Part shown: one piece after another, positions 16,120 to 26,150 of the stretch | Numbering within the stretch: position 1 is the stretch's first letter | How the letters are laid out: every line of letters starts with the position of its first letter | NCBI RefSeq assembly: GCF_007273535.1 | Contig: NZ_RIBP01000004.1 | Span: 1,402,001 to 1,466,000, forward strand | Direction of reading: 5' to 3' | From: Niallia circulans | GTDB lineage: Bacteria > Bacillota > Bacilli > Bacillales > Cytobacillaceae | Length of the DNA stretch: 64,000 bases | Translations under genes and position numbers: made by a program | The notes under the pieces: model-generated | Databases searched by the model: none | What the model was told of the DNA's origin: nothing | Seen by the model: only the letters and a program-made list of their open reading frames with translations

Positions 16120-17799
16120 CTATAACCTGAATTTTTCCATCGTATCATTAAGCTCTTTTGACATTTCATTAAGTTCATTAATTAATCTGCCTACTTGCTC
16201 ATTAGTTGCAGTTTGGCTTTCAGAAGCAGAAGCGACAGCATTAACATGGTCCACATTTTCACTTGCGATTGCAGCTAATTCCTCAGAAGAGGCTGTTATT
16301 TCCTCAACACTTGCGGACAGCTCCTCAGAAGTAGTGGATATTTCTTGAATTTGAGCAACAATATTTTCAATGGAAGCAAGAATGTTTTTAAAGGCTAGTC
16401 CAGCATTATTAGCAGAGAACAAGCTGCTTTCCATTTCACTTTTACTTTTAATAGTCGAAGTGACCGCCGTTTCTGTATCATGTTTAACTGCTTGAATCAA
16501 ATCAGCAATTTCCTTTGCAGATTCCTTCGAGTTCTCCGCTAGCTTTCTAACCTCTGTCGCAACAACAGCAAACCCTTTACCGTGCTCACCAGCTCTTGCT
16601 GCTTCAATTGTTGCATTAAGAGCGAGCAAGTTTGTTTGCTCAGCGATATTAGTGATAACCTCCGAAATCGCGCCGATTCTGTTTGTTCTTTCTCCCAGGT
16701 TTTCCATAACAGATACTGTTTCATTGACAGTTGTGTTAAGACCTTTTAACTCGTCTAAAGTATCTTGAATAACTTTATTGCCTTCATTAGCAGCGTCATT
16801 CACACGTACAGAATAATCAGCGACAGATGACGAAGAGTTTGCAATAAGTTCAATGCCTTTTGCCCCTTCAGCCATCGTAGCTGCCATATCATTAGCTGTA
16901 TCCTTTTGCAGTAAAGAACCAGTGGTTACTTGTTCAAATGATTCTAAAATTCCGCTTGACTGCGCCTCCAAATCCTGTCTTGCTGTGAGCAATTGACTCG
17001 AAGTGTCTAATAATCTGCCTTCTGTCGTTTTAATGCGGTCAATCATGCCAACTAAGCTTGCGACCATTGTATTAACAGCATTAGCCAGCTGCTGGAACTC
17101 ATCTCTGCTATTGAAATGAAGTGGTTCACCAGATAAATCATTATCACTGATTTGTGTAAGTCTTCTCTCAATCACTTTAATTGGTTTTACAACAGTGTAG
17201 ATTAACCAAGCTGCTACAGCAAGCGCTATAATAGCCGTCAAAACTGCCATAACCATAAACACATTCTTTTGAGCATGATTTTCAGAAATGATGTTATCTC
17301 CTGTATTTATTAGTTGCTGATCTACAGAATTCTTAATCTTGTCCCAAGCATCCATTGCATCTGTCGACCAAACTTGGCAGTATTGTTCCATTAACGGAAT
17401 TGCCGCATCGAAACCGCCCTCTTCATATGCAGGAATTACTTGGTCGGTAATAAGATTATTCCATTTTTCCGTTTTAGCCACAGCATCTGCATAATCTGCG
17501 TTATCTCCTAATAACTTTTCCATTTCATCCATTAATACAGCAGACTCTTCTGCATTCTCAGTAAACTGCTCTATATATTTTTCATCCCCATATAACACAT
17601 AACCACGTGCCATAATGACACGTTGCGATAAATTTTCCTCAAGAGTATTTGCTAAAGAAACAAGCCTATAATCTTTATCAATCAATTTGGTCATCTGATT
17701 ATCAGCACGATCATTCCCCCAGTAACCGACTACCGCAAACCCTATAATAAACAATAATATTGCACCAAACCCAATAAACACTTTTCTTCTAATTCCCAT
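16120..17799 (-). CDS. methyl-accepting chemotaxis protein
   Basis: The 559-residue receptor has a first membrane segment at about 7-27 and an extracellular four-helix-bundle sensor region (residues 30-180, with [20 protein letters not shown]). A second membrane segment follows at about 181-203, then a HAMP domain ([20 protein letters not shown]). The long cytoplasmic signalling hairpin has the tip motif [20 protein letters not shown]. The sensor type (4HB_MCP) often senses small metabolites, but the ligand is unknown. ATG 17799 starts the gene. It is a single-gene unit. Confidence 0.95.
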   Translation of the reverse strand: MGIRRKVFIGFGAILLFIIGFAVVGYWGNDRADNQMTKLIDKDYRLVSLANTLEENLSQRVIMARGYVLYGDEKYIEQFTENAEESAVLMDEMEKLLGDNADYADAVAKTEKWNNLITDQVIPAYEEGGFDAAIPLMEQYCQVWSTDAMDAWDKIKNSVDQQLINTGDNIISENHAQKNVFMVMAVLTAIIALAVAAWLIYTVVKPIKVIERRLTQISDNDLSGEPLHFNSRDEFQQLANAVNTMVASLVGMIDRIKTTEGRLLDTSSQLLTARQDLEAQSSGILESFEQVTTGSLLQKDTANDMAATMAEGAKGIELIANSSSSVADYSVRVNDAANEGNKVIQDTLDELKGLNTTVNETVSVMENLGERTNRIGAISEVITNIAEQTNLLALNATIEAARAGEHGKGFAVVATEVRKLAENSKESAKEIADLIQAVKHDTETAVTSTIKSKSEMESSLFSANNAGLAFKNILASIENIVAQIQEISTTSEELSASVEEITASSEELAAIASENVDHVNAVASASESQTATNEQVGRLINELNEMSKELNDTMEKFRL

Positions 17800-18315
17800 T
17801 TTTGCCCCTCGCGATAACTTTATTTGTATTTTTTGATATTAAGAATTTTTAAACTGAGATATATCGTATAAAAACGTCCTTATCGATTACGATTTAAAGG
17901 ACATTAAAGAAAGGTTATTTTTATAATTAAAGTCCTACATATCACCTCGTTGTTACATAAAAAATAAATTTTGAATCACTATAACAGTGACTAAATACCC
18001 AAGTATTTTAGACTATAAACCTAAATTTGAGTTTTTATAAAAACATTATTAATGAATTAAAATTTCATGTGTGAGTATAACGGTAAAGTGAGGATATAAT
18101 TATATTTGTGTAACACGGCACCGCTATGCAAAAGACAGTGATATGTTTATATAAACATCATTTAAATAGTTGTATATATAATAGAAGAAACTAGGAAGCG
18201 TTTACATTAAATAGAAGAAAAACAGAGGGTAAATTTACAAAAATTCTATTTACGAAAGGTTTTTATGATGTTATTATAAAATACAACGTGCGTTATATAG
18301 AACAAAAAAGCCGGT
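17800..18315. other. intergenic upstream of the chemotaxis gene
   Basis: About 500 bp without an ORF, between the start of the chemotaxis gene and the end of the SGNH gene (both minus). AGGAAGCGTTTACA (18193-18206) resembles a CcpA cre site with two mismatches but is oriented next to no gene start, so I do not call it. Otherwise AT-rich. Confidence 0.4.
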
Positions 18316-18344
18316 AAAAATAGCGAGCTTTAAGCTCGCTATTT
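18316..18344 (-). terminator. terminator of the SGNH gene
   Basis: AAATAGCGAGCTT on the minus strand pairs with AAGCTCGCTATTT and is followed by T; it overlaps the stop codon of the gene at 18339. Confidence 0.8.
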
Positions 18345-19115
18345 AGAAATAAGATACTCAGAGAGATAATCGCTCCAAAGCTTAAATCCAGAGTCATTAG
18401 GTCGTGCATCAGCATTCAAATAATCGTTTACTGTAATATCATTACCTGCTGGCCAAACTTCCCAATGATTTAAATATGTAAGGTTTTGATCAGCTGCATA
18501 TTCTTGCAATGCAGCGACTTGCATAGGATATAGATTTGCATCATATATTTGATTTGGCGGTTGTAGAATAAACGTAACCTCAGGTAGAGCCACAGTCGTT
18601 TCCTCTATAATGGAGGAAATGTTTGATATAGTGTCAGGGATTGCGACGACATTATTATCATTTAACAGAAACGGTTCAAAAATAACCATATCAGGTTTTA
18701 AATCAACTAGTTTTTCACTTTCATGATCAAGTACATAATCAGTTGTTGTGTTTTCATAAACAATACTTTCTAATTCTATATGTTTTTCGTATTTCTCAGA
18801 GAGAGCTTCTTTTAACTTATCATTCAGACCTAAATTATCACTGCCGATTGAATTAGAGCCAAGCAGGACAATTTTAAATGTTTTATGGCTGTTTAATTTG
18901 TCTTTTAATTGCTCCTTAGCATTCTCAGGCCATTTTTCAGCAAGCTCCAAATAAAAATCCTTGTCTATTTCAGGCTCATGGTCTGTATTAGTTCCTGAAT
19001 TGGTGACAGCTGGAGTAGAAGCTTGTTCAAGACTTTTGGTATTCCAATGAATATTACCAATTACAAGAACAGCTGCAAGTATTAAAGCAAGAACGGTGAC
19101 TATTAAAGTTTTCAT
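18339..19115 (-). CDS. SGNH-hydrolase-like secreted protein
   Basis: A TTG at 19127 opens the frame, but GGAGG lies directly after it, so ATG 19115 is the better start (258 residues). The N-terminal segment (residues 1-20) is a signal anchor. The domain begins with FKIVLLGSNSIGSDNLG, where the usual GDS reads GSNS, and ends with NDYLNADARPNDSGFKLW, where the usual D-x-x-H reads ADARPND. The classical catalytic set therefore appears altered. Homologues are often next to capsule genes; here the exopolysaccharide operon starts 240 bp away, divergently. Confidence 0.7.
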   Translation of the reverse strand: MKTLIVTVLALILAAVLVIGNIHWNTKSLEQASTPAVTNSGTNTDHEPEIDKDFYLELAEKWPENAKEQLKDKLNSHKTFKIVLLGSNSIGSDNLGLNDKLKEALSEKYEKHIELESIVYENTTTDYVLDHESEKLVDLKPDMVIFEPFLLNDNNVVAIPDTISNISSIIEETTVALPEVTFILQPPNQIYDANLYPMQVAALQEYAADQNLTYLNHWEVWPAGNDITVNDYLNADARPNDSGFKLWSDYLSEYLISK

Positions 19116-19314
19116 TATAACCTCCAAGGGAAATTAGGATATTTTAATTATGTAAATAAGAAAATGAAAGAGAAATCTCTATATTTTCAGGGAAAAATTT
19201 CCCAAGTTTAAATTAATACTATTAAAATAACAAAATCCTTGATAAAGTAAAAGAGCAAAATGTAAGCAATCTAGTAAAAGAATGTCAAGAATCGACAATT
19301 TTAGCAAATGATTA

Positions 19315-19323
19315 TGGTATAAT
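19315..19323 (+). promoter_or_regulatory. extended -10 promoter of the exopolysaccharide operon
   Basis: TGGTATAAT (19315-19323) is a consensus extended -10 element, 36 bp before the first codon. No good -35 is visible at the normal distance, consistent with an extended -10 type. An AGGAGG ribosome site follows at about 19349. Confidence 0.6.
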
Positions 19324-19358
19324 AATTCATGTTTTTATAATTTTTTTAGGAGGAAGCC

Positions 19359-20093
19359 ATGGAAGAAACACTCAGTCTTAAAGAACTATTTCAAACATTA
19401 AAGAAAAGGATACTGTTAATAATTTCAATTACTTTGATCGCAATGATAATAAGTGGTATTGTAAGTTATTTCCTTTTGACTCCGGAATATAAATCGTCTA
19501 CACAAATATTAGTTAATCAGTCAAAAACTGATGAATCCACTTTTTATAACACCAATGAAGTACAGACAAATATACAGTTGATAAGTACATATAGTGTAAT
19601 TTTAAAAAGTGCTGCTATCTTAAATACTGTTAAAAATGAGTTAAATCTTGATATGAGTGTATCACAGTTAAATGGCAAAATTACTGTAGATAGTGCTCAA
19701 AATTCGCAAATTATGACTGTTTCTGTCACGGACCCTAGTCCAGCTGTTGCGCTAAATATTGCAAATAAAACAGCAGAAGTTTTCGAAAAAGAAATCAAAG
19801 AAATAATGAGTGTGGATAATGTTACGATTTTACCGCTTGCTGATGATCAGGAGAATCAGTCACCAGTGAGTCCGAATCCAACACTCAATATTATTGTTGC
19901 TGCAGTTGTCGGGCTTATTATAGGGATTTGTATAGCATTTTTCCTTGAATACTTAGATAATACAGTCAAAACAGAGCAAGACATTGAGAAGTTATTGGAA
20001 ATCCCCGTTTTAGGTGCTATAACTACAATAGATGAAAACTTTGAAGCTAAGTTGCGAGGATCTACTAATGGAAGAACGCGAGGTGCAAGTTAA
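19359..20093 (+). CDS. Wzz-like polysaccharide co-polymerase / tyrosine-kinase modulator
   Basis: The 244-residue membrane protein has membrane segments at about 18-38 and 175-196 flanking an extracellular loop. A Pro-rich motif (SPVSPNPTLN) lies before the second one, as in YwqC/CapA/EpsA of Gram-positive bacteria. It activates the cytoplasmic BY-kinase encoded next and controls chain length. It is the first gene of a thirteen-gene plus-strand operon; the kinase gene starts directly after its stop codon. Confidence 0.92.
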   Translation: MEETLSLKELFQTLKKRILLIISITLIAMIISGIVSYFLLTPEYKSSTQILVNQSKTDESTFYNTNEVQTNIQLISTYSVILKSAAILNTVKNELNLDMSVSQLNGKITVDSAQNSQIMTVSVTDPSPAVALNIANKTAEVFEKEIKEIMSVDNVTILPLADDQENQSPVSPNPTLNIIVAAVVGLIIGICIAFFLEYLDNTVKTEQDIEKLLEIPVLGAITTIDENFEAKLRGSTNGRTRGAS

Positions 20094-20798
20094 TTGTCTG
20101 GAAGTAAAAATAGCAAAAAAAGATTGTTAGATAGTAAAAGGAAATTAGTAGCTAAATATGATCCTAAATCTCCAATTTCTGAACAATACAGAACTATTAG
20201 AACCAATATACTATATTCAAGCATTGATGAAGAAATACGTTCAATAATGGTTACATCGTCAGGACCTGGAGAGGGGAAATCAACTACAACAGCAAATCTT
20301 GCAGTAGTATTTGCACAACAAGGGAAAACAGTGCTATTAGTAGATGCTGATTTAAGAAAACCTACAGTCCATTATACTTTTAAACTAACTAACCAAAATG
20401 GTTTAACAACAGTTTTAACTAACCAAGTAGATTTAATGGAAGCTGTTAATAAAACAGACGAAAATAATTTATATGTACTTTCAAGTGGACCGATACCACC
20501 TAATCCCTCTGAATTATTGGGATCTAAAGCTATGCAACATTTTATGAGCAAAGCATTAGAAGAATTTGATTTCATTATCTTTGATACGCCGCCTGTACTT
20601 GCTGTAACAGATGCACAGATTCTTAGTAATTTATGTCAAGGTAGTGTGTTGGTTGTAAGTAGTGGTAAAACTGAAAAAGACTCGCTTTTAAAAACGAAGG
20701 ATCTTCTAAATGCAACTAATGGTCGACTATTAGGAGTAGTGCTTAATAATAAAAAAGTTGACAAAAAAGGAAGCTATTATTATTACGGAACAAACTAA
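20094..20798 (+). CDS. CpsD/YwqD-type tyrosine kinase (BY-kinase)
   Basis: The 234-residue protein starts at TTG 20094, immediately after the preceding TAA. Walker A is [11 protein letters not shown] (Gly57-Ser63), Walker A' is [10 protein letters not shown] (81-90) and Walker B is FIIFDTPP. The C-terminus carries four consecutive tyrosines (228-231), the autophosphorylation cluster. It cycles between octamer and monomer with the Wzz-like partner to regulate polymer export, and may phosphorylate the UDP-glucose dehydrogenase encoded at the operon end, as YwqD does to YwqF in B. subtilis. Confidence 0.95.
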   Translation: MSGSKNSKKRLLDSKRKLVAKYDPKSPISEQYRTIRTNILYSSIDEEIRSIMVTSSGPGEGKSTTTANLAVVFAQQGKTVLLVDADLRKPTVHYTFKLTNQNGLTTVLTNQVDLMEAVNKTDENNLYVLSSGPIPPNPSELLGSKAMQHFMSKALEEFDFIIFDTPPVLAVTDAQILSNLCQGSVLVVSSGKTEKDSLLKTKDLLNATNGRLLGVVLNNKKVDKKGSYYYYGTN

Positions 20799-20852
20799 AA
20801 ATTAGTTTGTTCTGTAATAATATAATATACCAGAAAAAGAAGGGTGTACTTT

Positions 20853-21617
20853 ATGATTGATATTCATTGTCATATATTACCAGGTATAGATGATGGGCCA
20901 TCCTCAGTAGAAGAGAGTTTATTGATGGCAAGAGAGGCAGTAAAAGAAGGGATACATACAATTATAGCCACTCCACATCATCGTAATAATAGATATGAAA
21001 ATATAAAAGAAGAAGTACTGAAAAATGTTATAAAATTAAATAGTGAATTAACAAATGAAAATATTCCACTTACCATTCTTCCAGGACAGGAAAATAGGAT
21101 TTTCGGAGAGTTATTAGAAGATTACCAAAAGGGAGAGATTCTAACACTTAACGATACTGATTACCTGTTTATTGAATTTCCCACTTCGTCAGTCCCAAGA
21201 TATTCGGAAAGATTACTTTATGATATACAAGTCAAAGGTTTAACTCCTATCATAGTCCATCCGGAAAGAAATAAGGAATTACTTAATAATCCCAAAATCC
21301 TCTATGATATTGTGAAAAATGGCGCATTAACACAAGTTACTGCTGCCAGTATTGCTGGATATTTTGGAAAACCAGTTCAAAAGTTTTCAAAGCAGTTAAT
21401 TGAGAATAATTTGACTCACTTTATTGCATCCGATGCTCATAATACTAACAATCGCAGTTTTAAACTGAATGAAGCATTTAAAATTATAGATAAGGATTTC
21501 GGTGTAGATTTTGTTTACCTCTTCATAGAAAATTCTGAAGCCTTGATAGAGAACAAAATAGTACATAAAGAAATTCCAGAACTCATTAAGAGAAAGAAAT
21601 TCTTGGGAGTTTTTTAA
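20853..21617 (+). CDS. CpsB/YwqE-type protein-tyrosine phosphatase
   Basis: An in-frame GTG at 20844 exists but overlaps the AGAAGGGTG ribosome site, so ATG 20853 is preferred (254 residues). It begins with MIDIHCHILPGIDDGP, the metal-binding HxH motif of the PHP family. Further ligands appear in TPHH, HPERN and SDAHN. It is a manganese-dependent phosphatase that dephosphorylates the tyrosine cluster of the kinase encoded just upstream. Confidence 0.94.
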   Translation: MIDIHCHILPGIDDGPSSVEESLLMAREAVKEGIHTIIATPHHRNNRYENIKEEVLKNVIKLNSELTNENIPLTILPGQENRIFGELLEDYQKGEILTLNDTDYLFIEFPTSSVPRYSERLLYDIQVKGLTPIIVHPERNKELLNNPKILYDIVKNGALTQVTAASIAGYFGKPVQKFSKQLIENNLTHFIASDAHNTNNRSFKLNEAFKIIDKDFGVDFVYLFIENSEALIENKIVHKEIPELIKRKKFLGVF

Positions 21618-21675
21618 TTTATTTTTGTATATTTATTGAAATTTAATTACTTGTAAATAAATTTGGAGGAATCTG

Positions 21676-22562
21676 ATGAAAAAGGTTAGAAAAGCAATTA
21701 TTCCAGCTGCAGGTTTAGGAACTAGGTTCTTACCGGCTACTAAAGCAATGCCAAAAGAAATGCTTCCAATTGTAGATAAGCCAACTATTCAATATATTGT
21801 CGAAGAAGCAGTTGCGTCAGGAATTGAAGATATAATAATTGTAACTGGAAAAGGAAAGCGTGCTATCGAAGATCATTTTGATATTGCGCATGAATTAGAA
21901 GAAAACCTTCAATCAAAAGGAAAATATGAATTATTAAAAAAGGTGCAGTATGCCACGAATTTAGCAGATATTCACTATATTCGCCAAAAAGAACCTAAAG
22001 GGTTAGGGCATGCAGTCTGGTGTGCTCGAAAGTTTATCGGTGATGAACCATTTGCTGTATTACTGGGTGATGATATTGTCCAGAGCAAGACACCATGTTT
22101 ACGTCAGTTAATTGATCAGTATGAGGAGACACAAGCATCAGTAATCGGAGTACAAACTGTTGGTGACAGTGATACAAGCAGATATGGAATAATAGATCCT
22201 GGCTGGAGAGAAGGAAGAAGATATCAAGTAAACAACTTTGTTGAAAAACCTAAAAGAGGAACTGCGCCTTCAAATTTAGCTATTATGGGACGGTATGTTT
22301 TTACTCCTGAAATTTTTATGTATTTGGATAAACAAGAAGAGGGAGCAGGAGGAGAAATCCAACTTACTGATGCTATTCAGTATTGGAAAAGATACAGCGA
22401 GTATTTGCCTATGATTTTGAGGGCAAGAGGTTCGATGTTGGAGAGAAAGTAGGCTTTATTCTAACTCAAATAGAGTTTGCGTTAAAAGATAAGGATATAA
22501 AGGATGAAGTCATACAAGGTATTACTGATATTGTAAAGGACTTTAAAACAATAGAATATTAA
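21676..22562 (+). pseudogene. galU: UTP-glucose-1-phosphate uridylyltransferase, one-base frameshift
   Basis: ATG 21676 follows TTGGAGG. The first frame gives all the N-terminal landmarks ([50 protein letters not shown]) but ends at 22452 after 258 residues with an unrelated tail. A second frame picks up at about 22385 with [20 protein letters not shown] and continues to a stop at 22562, the normal C-terminus. The span 21676-22562 is 887 bp, one base short of 296 codons. So a single base is missing near 22382-22386, between DAIQ and LEKIQ. It is either a real inactivation or a sequencing error. The enzyme would make UDP-glucose for the dehydrogenase at the operon end. Confidence 0.9.
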
Positions 22563-22576
22563 GGGGGATGAAACCT

Positions 22577-23263
22577 TTGTCGTTATCGAATAATCCAAAG
22601 GAAGATGAAAAGTATGTGTATCTACGTTTTCCAAACTCTAGATTGGAAACCAACAGTAAAGGTTATACATATGCAAAAAGAAGTATTGACATTTTATGCT
22701 CATTACTAGGGATTATAGTATTATTACCATTATTTATCTTAGTAGGGATTTTGATTAAGGTGGAAGATAATAAAGGGTCAGTATTCTTTTCTCAAACAAG
22801 AGTTGGAAAAAATGAGAAACTATTCACTATGTATAAATTTCGTTCAATGGTAAGTAATGCGGAGGAAATGTTAGAAGAATTGAGAGAGCAAAACGAAGCA
22901 TCAGGAGCAATGTTTAAAATAAAACATGATCCTAGAGTTACTAAAATAGGGAGATTCATTCGGAAAACAAGTATTGATGAATTACCACAATTATTCAATG
23001 TATTAAAAGGTGACATGAGTTTGGTTGGGCCAAGACCACCATTGCCAGAAGAGGTACAAGAATATACAGCTTACCATAAGCAAAGATTACTGGTAGTACC
23101 AGGTTGTACAGGTTTATGGCAGGTAAGTGGCAGAAGTAATGTGGGGTTTGAGGAGATGGTTGAAATGGATTTGACTTATATAAATATGCGTTCTGTAAGA
23201 AATGATTTTAAAATAATTATGAGAACATTTTATACGGTTTTTGCAAAAAATGATGCATATTAA
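22577..23263 (+). CDS. initiating sugar-phosphate transferase (WcaJ/EpsL-like)
   Basis: The ATG at 22568 touches the GGGGG ribosome site; TTG 22577, nine bases after it, is the better start (228 residues). One membrane segment (DILCSLLGIIVLLPLFILVG) is followed by the catalytic domain with KFRSM, RKTSIDELPQLFNVLKGDMS, VGPRPPLPEEV and PGCTGLWQVSGRS. The family transfers a sugar-1-phosphate to undecaprenyl phosphate at the inner membrane face, beginning each repeat unit. The Wzy gene overlaps its 3' end. Confidence 0.93.
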   Translation: MSLSNNPKEDEKYVYLRFPNSRLETNSKGYTYAKRSIDILCSLLGIIVLLPLFILVGILIKVEDNKGSVFFSQTRVGKNEKLFTMYKFRSMVSNAEEMLEELREQNEASGAMFKIKHDPRVTKIGRFIRKTSIDELPQLFNVLKGDMSLVGPRPPLPEEVQEYTAYHKQRLLVVPGCTGLWQVSGRSNVGFEEMVEMDLTYINMRSVRNDFKIIMRTFYTVFAKNDAY

Positions 23264-24581
23264 TAATTCATTATTTCCGGGTGCAGATTTATATGATGGC
23301 ATCGAAAGCAAAGCTGGCAAGTTAAGATTGAATATTTACGAACGTATATTTGTATTTATTTATTTACTAATCCCTCTTGTTGATAGTGTGAATGGTTACT
23401 TTTTACTTAATAATATTAGTACGCCTATATCAATAGGACAATTATACAGATTTTTAATAACATTTCTATTTTTGTTAGTGATATTTAAGTTTGCTAAAAA
23501 AATAGATTTTTACAAATTTCTGTTTTTTAGTATGGTTCTGGTAATGCTACAGTTTGTATACTTTTTTAAACACGCAAACTTAAGTGGAATGTTTTTTGAT
23601 ATTTCTAATATTATAAAATTGTTATTTATTATTATTACCATTGAAGGCTACAGGGCATTATATAAAAGTGGAAAAATAAGAGGTATTATTATTGTTCGTA
23701 TTTTAAAAATTAGTATCTTTACATTTCCTATTAGTATATTAATACCTAAGTTGTTAGGTGTTGGTTTTACAGCATATTCTAATGGTGGTGGATATTCAGC
23801 ATTTTACAATGCTAATAATGATTTAAATATTGTATTAATAATATTATTAATTTTTTCTTTAGAATTAGTATTTCAAGGGATAAGGAATAAAGATAAAAAA
23901 AATGTTCTCTATATTATTGGGCTTTTACTTATAATAACAGTAACCTTACTTGTTGGTTCAAAATCTAGTATGGCATTTTCTGTTATTTCAATCTTAATTT
24001 ATTCATTTAGAAGTATAAAAAGTAATTCTGTTCTTAAAAATTTCAACTTGTTTTTATTAATAAGTTTAGTTGCGTTTGTTCTAATTAGATTAAGTTATTT
24101 ATTTCAAAATGAAATAAATGGGATCATTGAACGAAACAAATACTTTTTTAATAAGTCAGAAAATATTCTAGGCTTCTTACTAAGTGGAAGAGAGATTTTT
24201 TTAGAAAATGCTTATTACTCTTTTATTAATTCTGAGCACATAATAACTAGGTTAATTATAGGTGTAGGTTCATATGCTAAGAATTTAGAGCTGGGTCAGC
24301 TCTTGAATACAGGCACAAAGGTTATAGAAATGGATATATTCGATATATTTTTTGCTTATGGATTAATTGGAACAATACTAATATATTCCTATTTCATAAT
24401 CATTTTCATTAAAGCTTGTAAGATTGAATTTGTTTACAAATATTTGTATCTTTCAGTTTTTGTATTTAGTACTATCGTTGGCCATGTCTTGTTTTCTGCA
24501 CTATCAGGCAGCTTTTTGGCTATTATCTGTTGTATGTTTATAAGTAGTTCAGGGAATAAAAAGTTTGAGAGAGATACATAA
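23241..24581 (+). CDS. Wzy-like polysaccharide polymerase
   Basis: Up to 446 residues from TTG 23241; ATG 23250 or 23253 are alternatives, and no clear ribosome site is present, so coupling to the previous gene (23-bp overlap) is likely. The sequence is very hydrophobic, with about twelve membrane segments and a long extracellular loop (residues about 290-370). These are the general features of O-antigen polymerase/ligase family members, which show little conserved sequence. Its position between the initiating transferase and glycosyltransferases supports Wzy. Confidence 0.8.
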   Translation: MQKMMHINNSLFPGADLYDGIESKAGKLRLNIYERIFVFIYLLIPLVDSVNGYFLLNNISTPISIGQLYRFLITFLFLLVIFKFAKKIDFYKFLFFSMVLVMLQFVYFFKHANLSGMFFDISNIIKLLFIIITIEGYRALYKSGKIRGIIIVRILKISIFTFPISILIPKLLGVGFTAYSNGGGYSAFYNANNDLNIVLIILLIFSLELVFQGIRNKDKKNVLYIIGLLLIITVTLLVGSKSSMAFSVISILIYSFRSIKSNSVLKNFNLFLLISLVAFVLIRLSYLFQNEINGIIERNKYFFNKSENILGFLLSGREIFLENAYYSFINSEHIITRLIIGVGSYAKNLELGQLLNTGTKVIEMDIFDIFFAYGLIGTILIYSYFIIIFIKACKIEFVYKYLYLSVFVFSTIVGHVLFSALSGSFLAIICCMFISSSGNKKFERDT

Positions 24582-24591
24582 AGGAGTAAAA

Positions 24592-25683
24592 ATGGATATA
24601 TTAATGATATCAAACATGTACCCTAATAAGGAAAATCCATCATATGGAATATTTGTGGAAAAATCAGTAGAAATGTTAGAATCTGAGGGTATTAATATCC
24701 AAAAGATAGTAATGTATAAAACAACTGGTAAAATAAAAAAAATTCTAAGTTACATTTTATTTTATTTTAAAATTATTTATGGATTAATCTTTGGTACATA
24801 CGATATTCTGTATGTACATTACGCTTCGCATAGTGCTATTCCAATTATTCTTGGTAAAATTTTAAAAAGGAATATAGTTATTTATACTAATGTACATGGA
24901 AGTGATGTGATTCCAGAAAAGTTTGTACACAGAGTATTACAAATTCCTACAAGAAAACTAATAGGGATTTCTGATGTGGTCATTGTACCATCAAATTACT
25001 TTAAAGACATAGTGAAGAATAAATATAAGGCAAGAACAGTGTATATCTCACCTTCTGGTGGAGTCGATAGACACGTATTTAAACCTCAAGAAAGAAAATT
25101 TAAAGAGTATGGTCTTAAGGAAGAAAAAAAATATATTGGCTTTATAGGAAGAATTGATTATGAAAAGGGCTGGGATGATTTAATAAATGCATTTGCTTTG
25201 TTAGATAGTAGTCTAGTCGAAAACTGGGAATTAATTATTGTTGGAAGTGGTAAGCAAAACAATGACTTATCCACACTGATTAGTGAGAAAAAGTTAAATG
25301 AAAAAGTAAAAAGATTTGATTTGTTACCACATAATAAATTAAGTGAAGTTTATAATTTATTAGATGTTTTTGTTTTTCCGACAAGAAGAGCAGGAGAAAG
25401 TCTTGGTTTAGTTGGATTAGAGTCTTTAAGCTGCGGCATACCGGTTATAGGAAGTAAAATTGGTGGATTAAGAGAATATATAATTGATAAGGAAAATGGT
25501 TTGCTATATGAAGCAGGAAATGTAAAAGAACTAGCACAAACTTTAGAAGAATATATGCATTACTCCCATGATGTAATAAGCGAAATGAAAAAAAAATCAA
25601 TAGAGTCATCTAATGATTACGATAAAGATAATGTAAAGAAACATTTTGTAAAGATATTTAAGCAAGTTGGTGGAATAATATGA
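24592..25683 (+). CDS. glycosyltransferase family 4
   Basis: The TTG at 24565 is rejected because AAAGGAG at 24580-24586 leads to ATG 24592 (363 residues). Landmarks: DILMISNMYPNKENPSYGIF at the start (acceptor half), YIGFIGRIDYEKGWDDLI (start of the donor domain), and FPTRRAGESLGLVGLESLSC with the GT4 ExxxxxxxE-type motif. It is a retaining GT-B enzyme adding a sugar to the lipid-linked repeat unit at the cytoplasmic face. It overlaps the next gene by 4 bp. Confidence 0.92.
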   Translation: MDILMISNMYPNKENPSYGIFVEKSVEMLESEGINIQKIVMYKTTGKIKKILSYILFYFKIIYGLIFGTYDILYVHYASHSAIPIILGKILKRNIVIYTNVHGSDVIPEKFVHRVLQIPTRKLIGISDVVIVPSNYFKDIVKNKYKARTVYISPSGGVDRHVFKPQERKFKEYGLKEEKKYIGFIGRIDYEKGWDDLINAFALLDSSLVENWELIIVGSGKQNNDLSTLISEKKLNEKVKRFDLLPHNKLSEVYNLLDVFVFPTRRAGESLGLVGLESLSCGIPVIGSKIGGLREYIIDKENGLLYEAGNVKELAQTLEEYMHYSHDVISEMKKKSIESSNDYDKDNVKKHFVKIFKQVGGII

Positions 25684-26150
25684 AAACGAAGAAAAAAGTG
25701 TGTTTAATAAGTTCATCTGGTGGTCATCTTTCACAATTGAAACAATTAATTCCTATAGTAGATGAAGAAGAATTCTTTTTGATTACAGAAAAAAATGAAT
25801 CTACTATAGATTTAATAGAAAAATATCCAACATTTTATCTTAAACAACAAGATAGAAGAAATAAACTAATAATTTTCATATTACTATTTAACATACTAAA
25901 GTCTCTGTTAATATTAATCAAAAATAGACCTAAATATATTATTACTACAGGTGCAGGTGTAGTAATTCCATTTTGTTTGTTAGGAAAAGTAATGGGAGCA
26001 AAAGTCCTATTTATAGAAAGCTTTGCAAAAGTTAACACTCCGACAATTACTGGTAGAGTAGTATATAAATTCGCAGATGAATTCTTTATACAATGGCCAA
26101 ATCTTAAAAAATATTATCCTAAGGCAAAGTATAGGGGGACTATCTATTGA
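25680..26150 (+). CDS. PssD-like glycosyltransferase subunit (Alg14 family)
   Basis: The 156-residue protein begins with KKKVCLISSSGGHLSQL, the SSGGHL motif of PssD/Alg14, and has a hydrophobic stretch (LIIFILLFNILKSLLILI) and ITTGAGVVIPF. It is the membrane-anchoring and acceptor-binding half of a split glycosyltransferase. ATGA overlap joins it to the gene before, and TTGA overlap to its catalytic partner at 26147. Confidence 0.92.
   Translation: MKTKKKVCLISSSGGHLSQLKQLIPIVDEEEFFLITEKNESTIDLIEKYPTFYLKQQDRRNKLIIFILLFNILKSLLILIKNRPKYIITTGAGVVIPFCLLGKVMGAKVLFIESFAKVNTPTITGRVVYKFADEFFIQWPNLKKYYPKAKYRGTIY

Noticed and set aside
18193-18206. CcpA cre site
   Set aside because: Two mismatches and no suitable promoter nearby.
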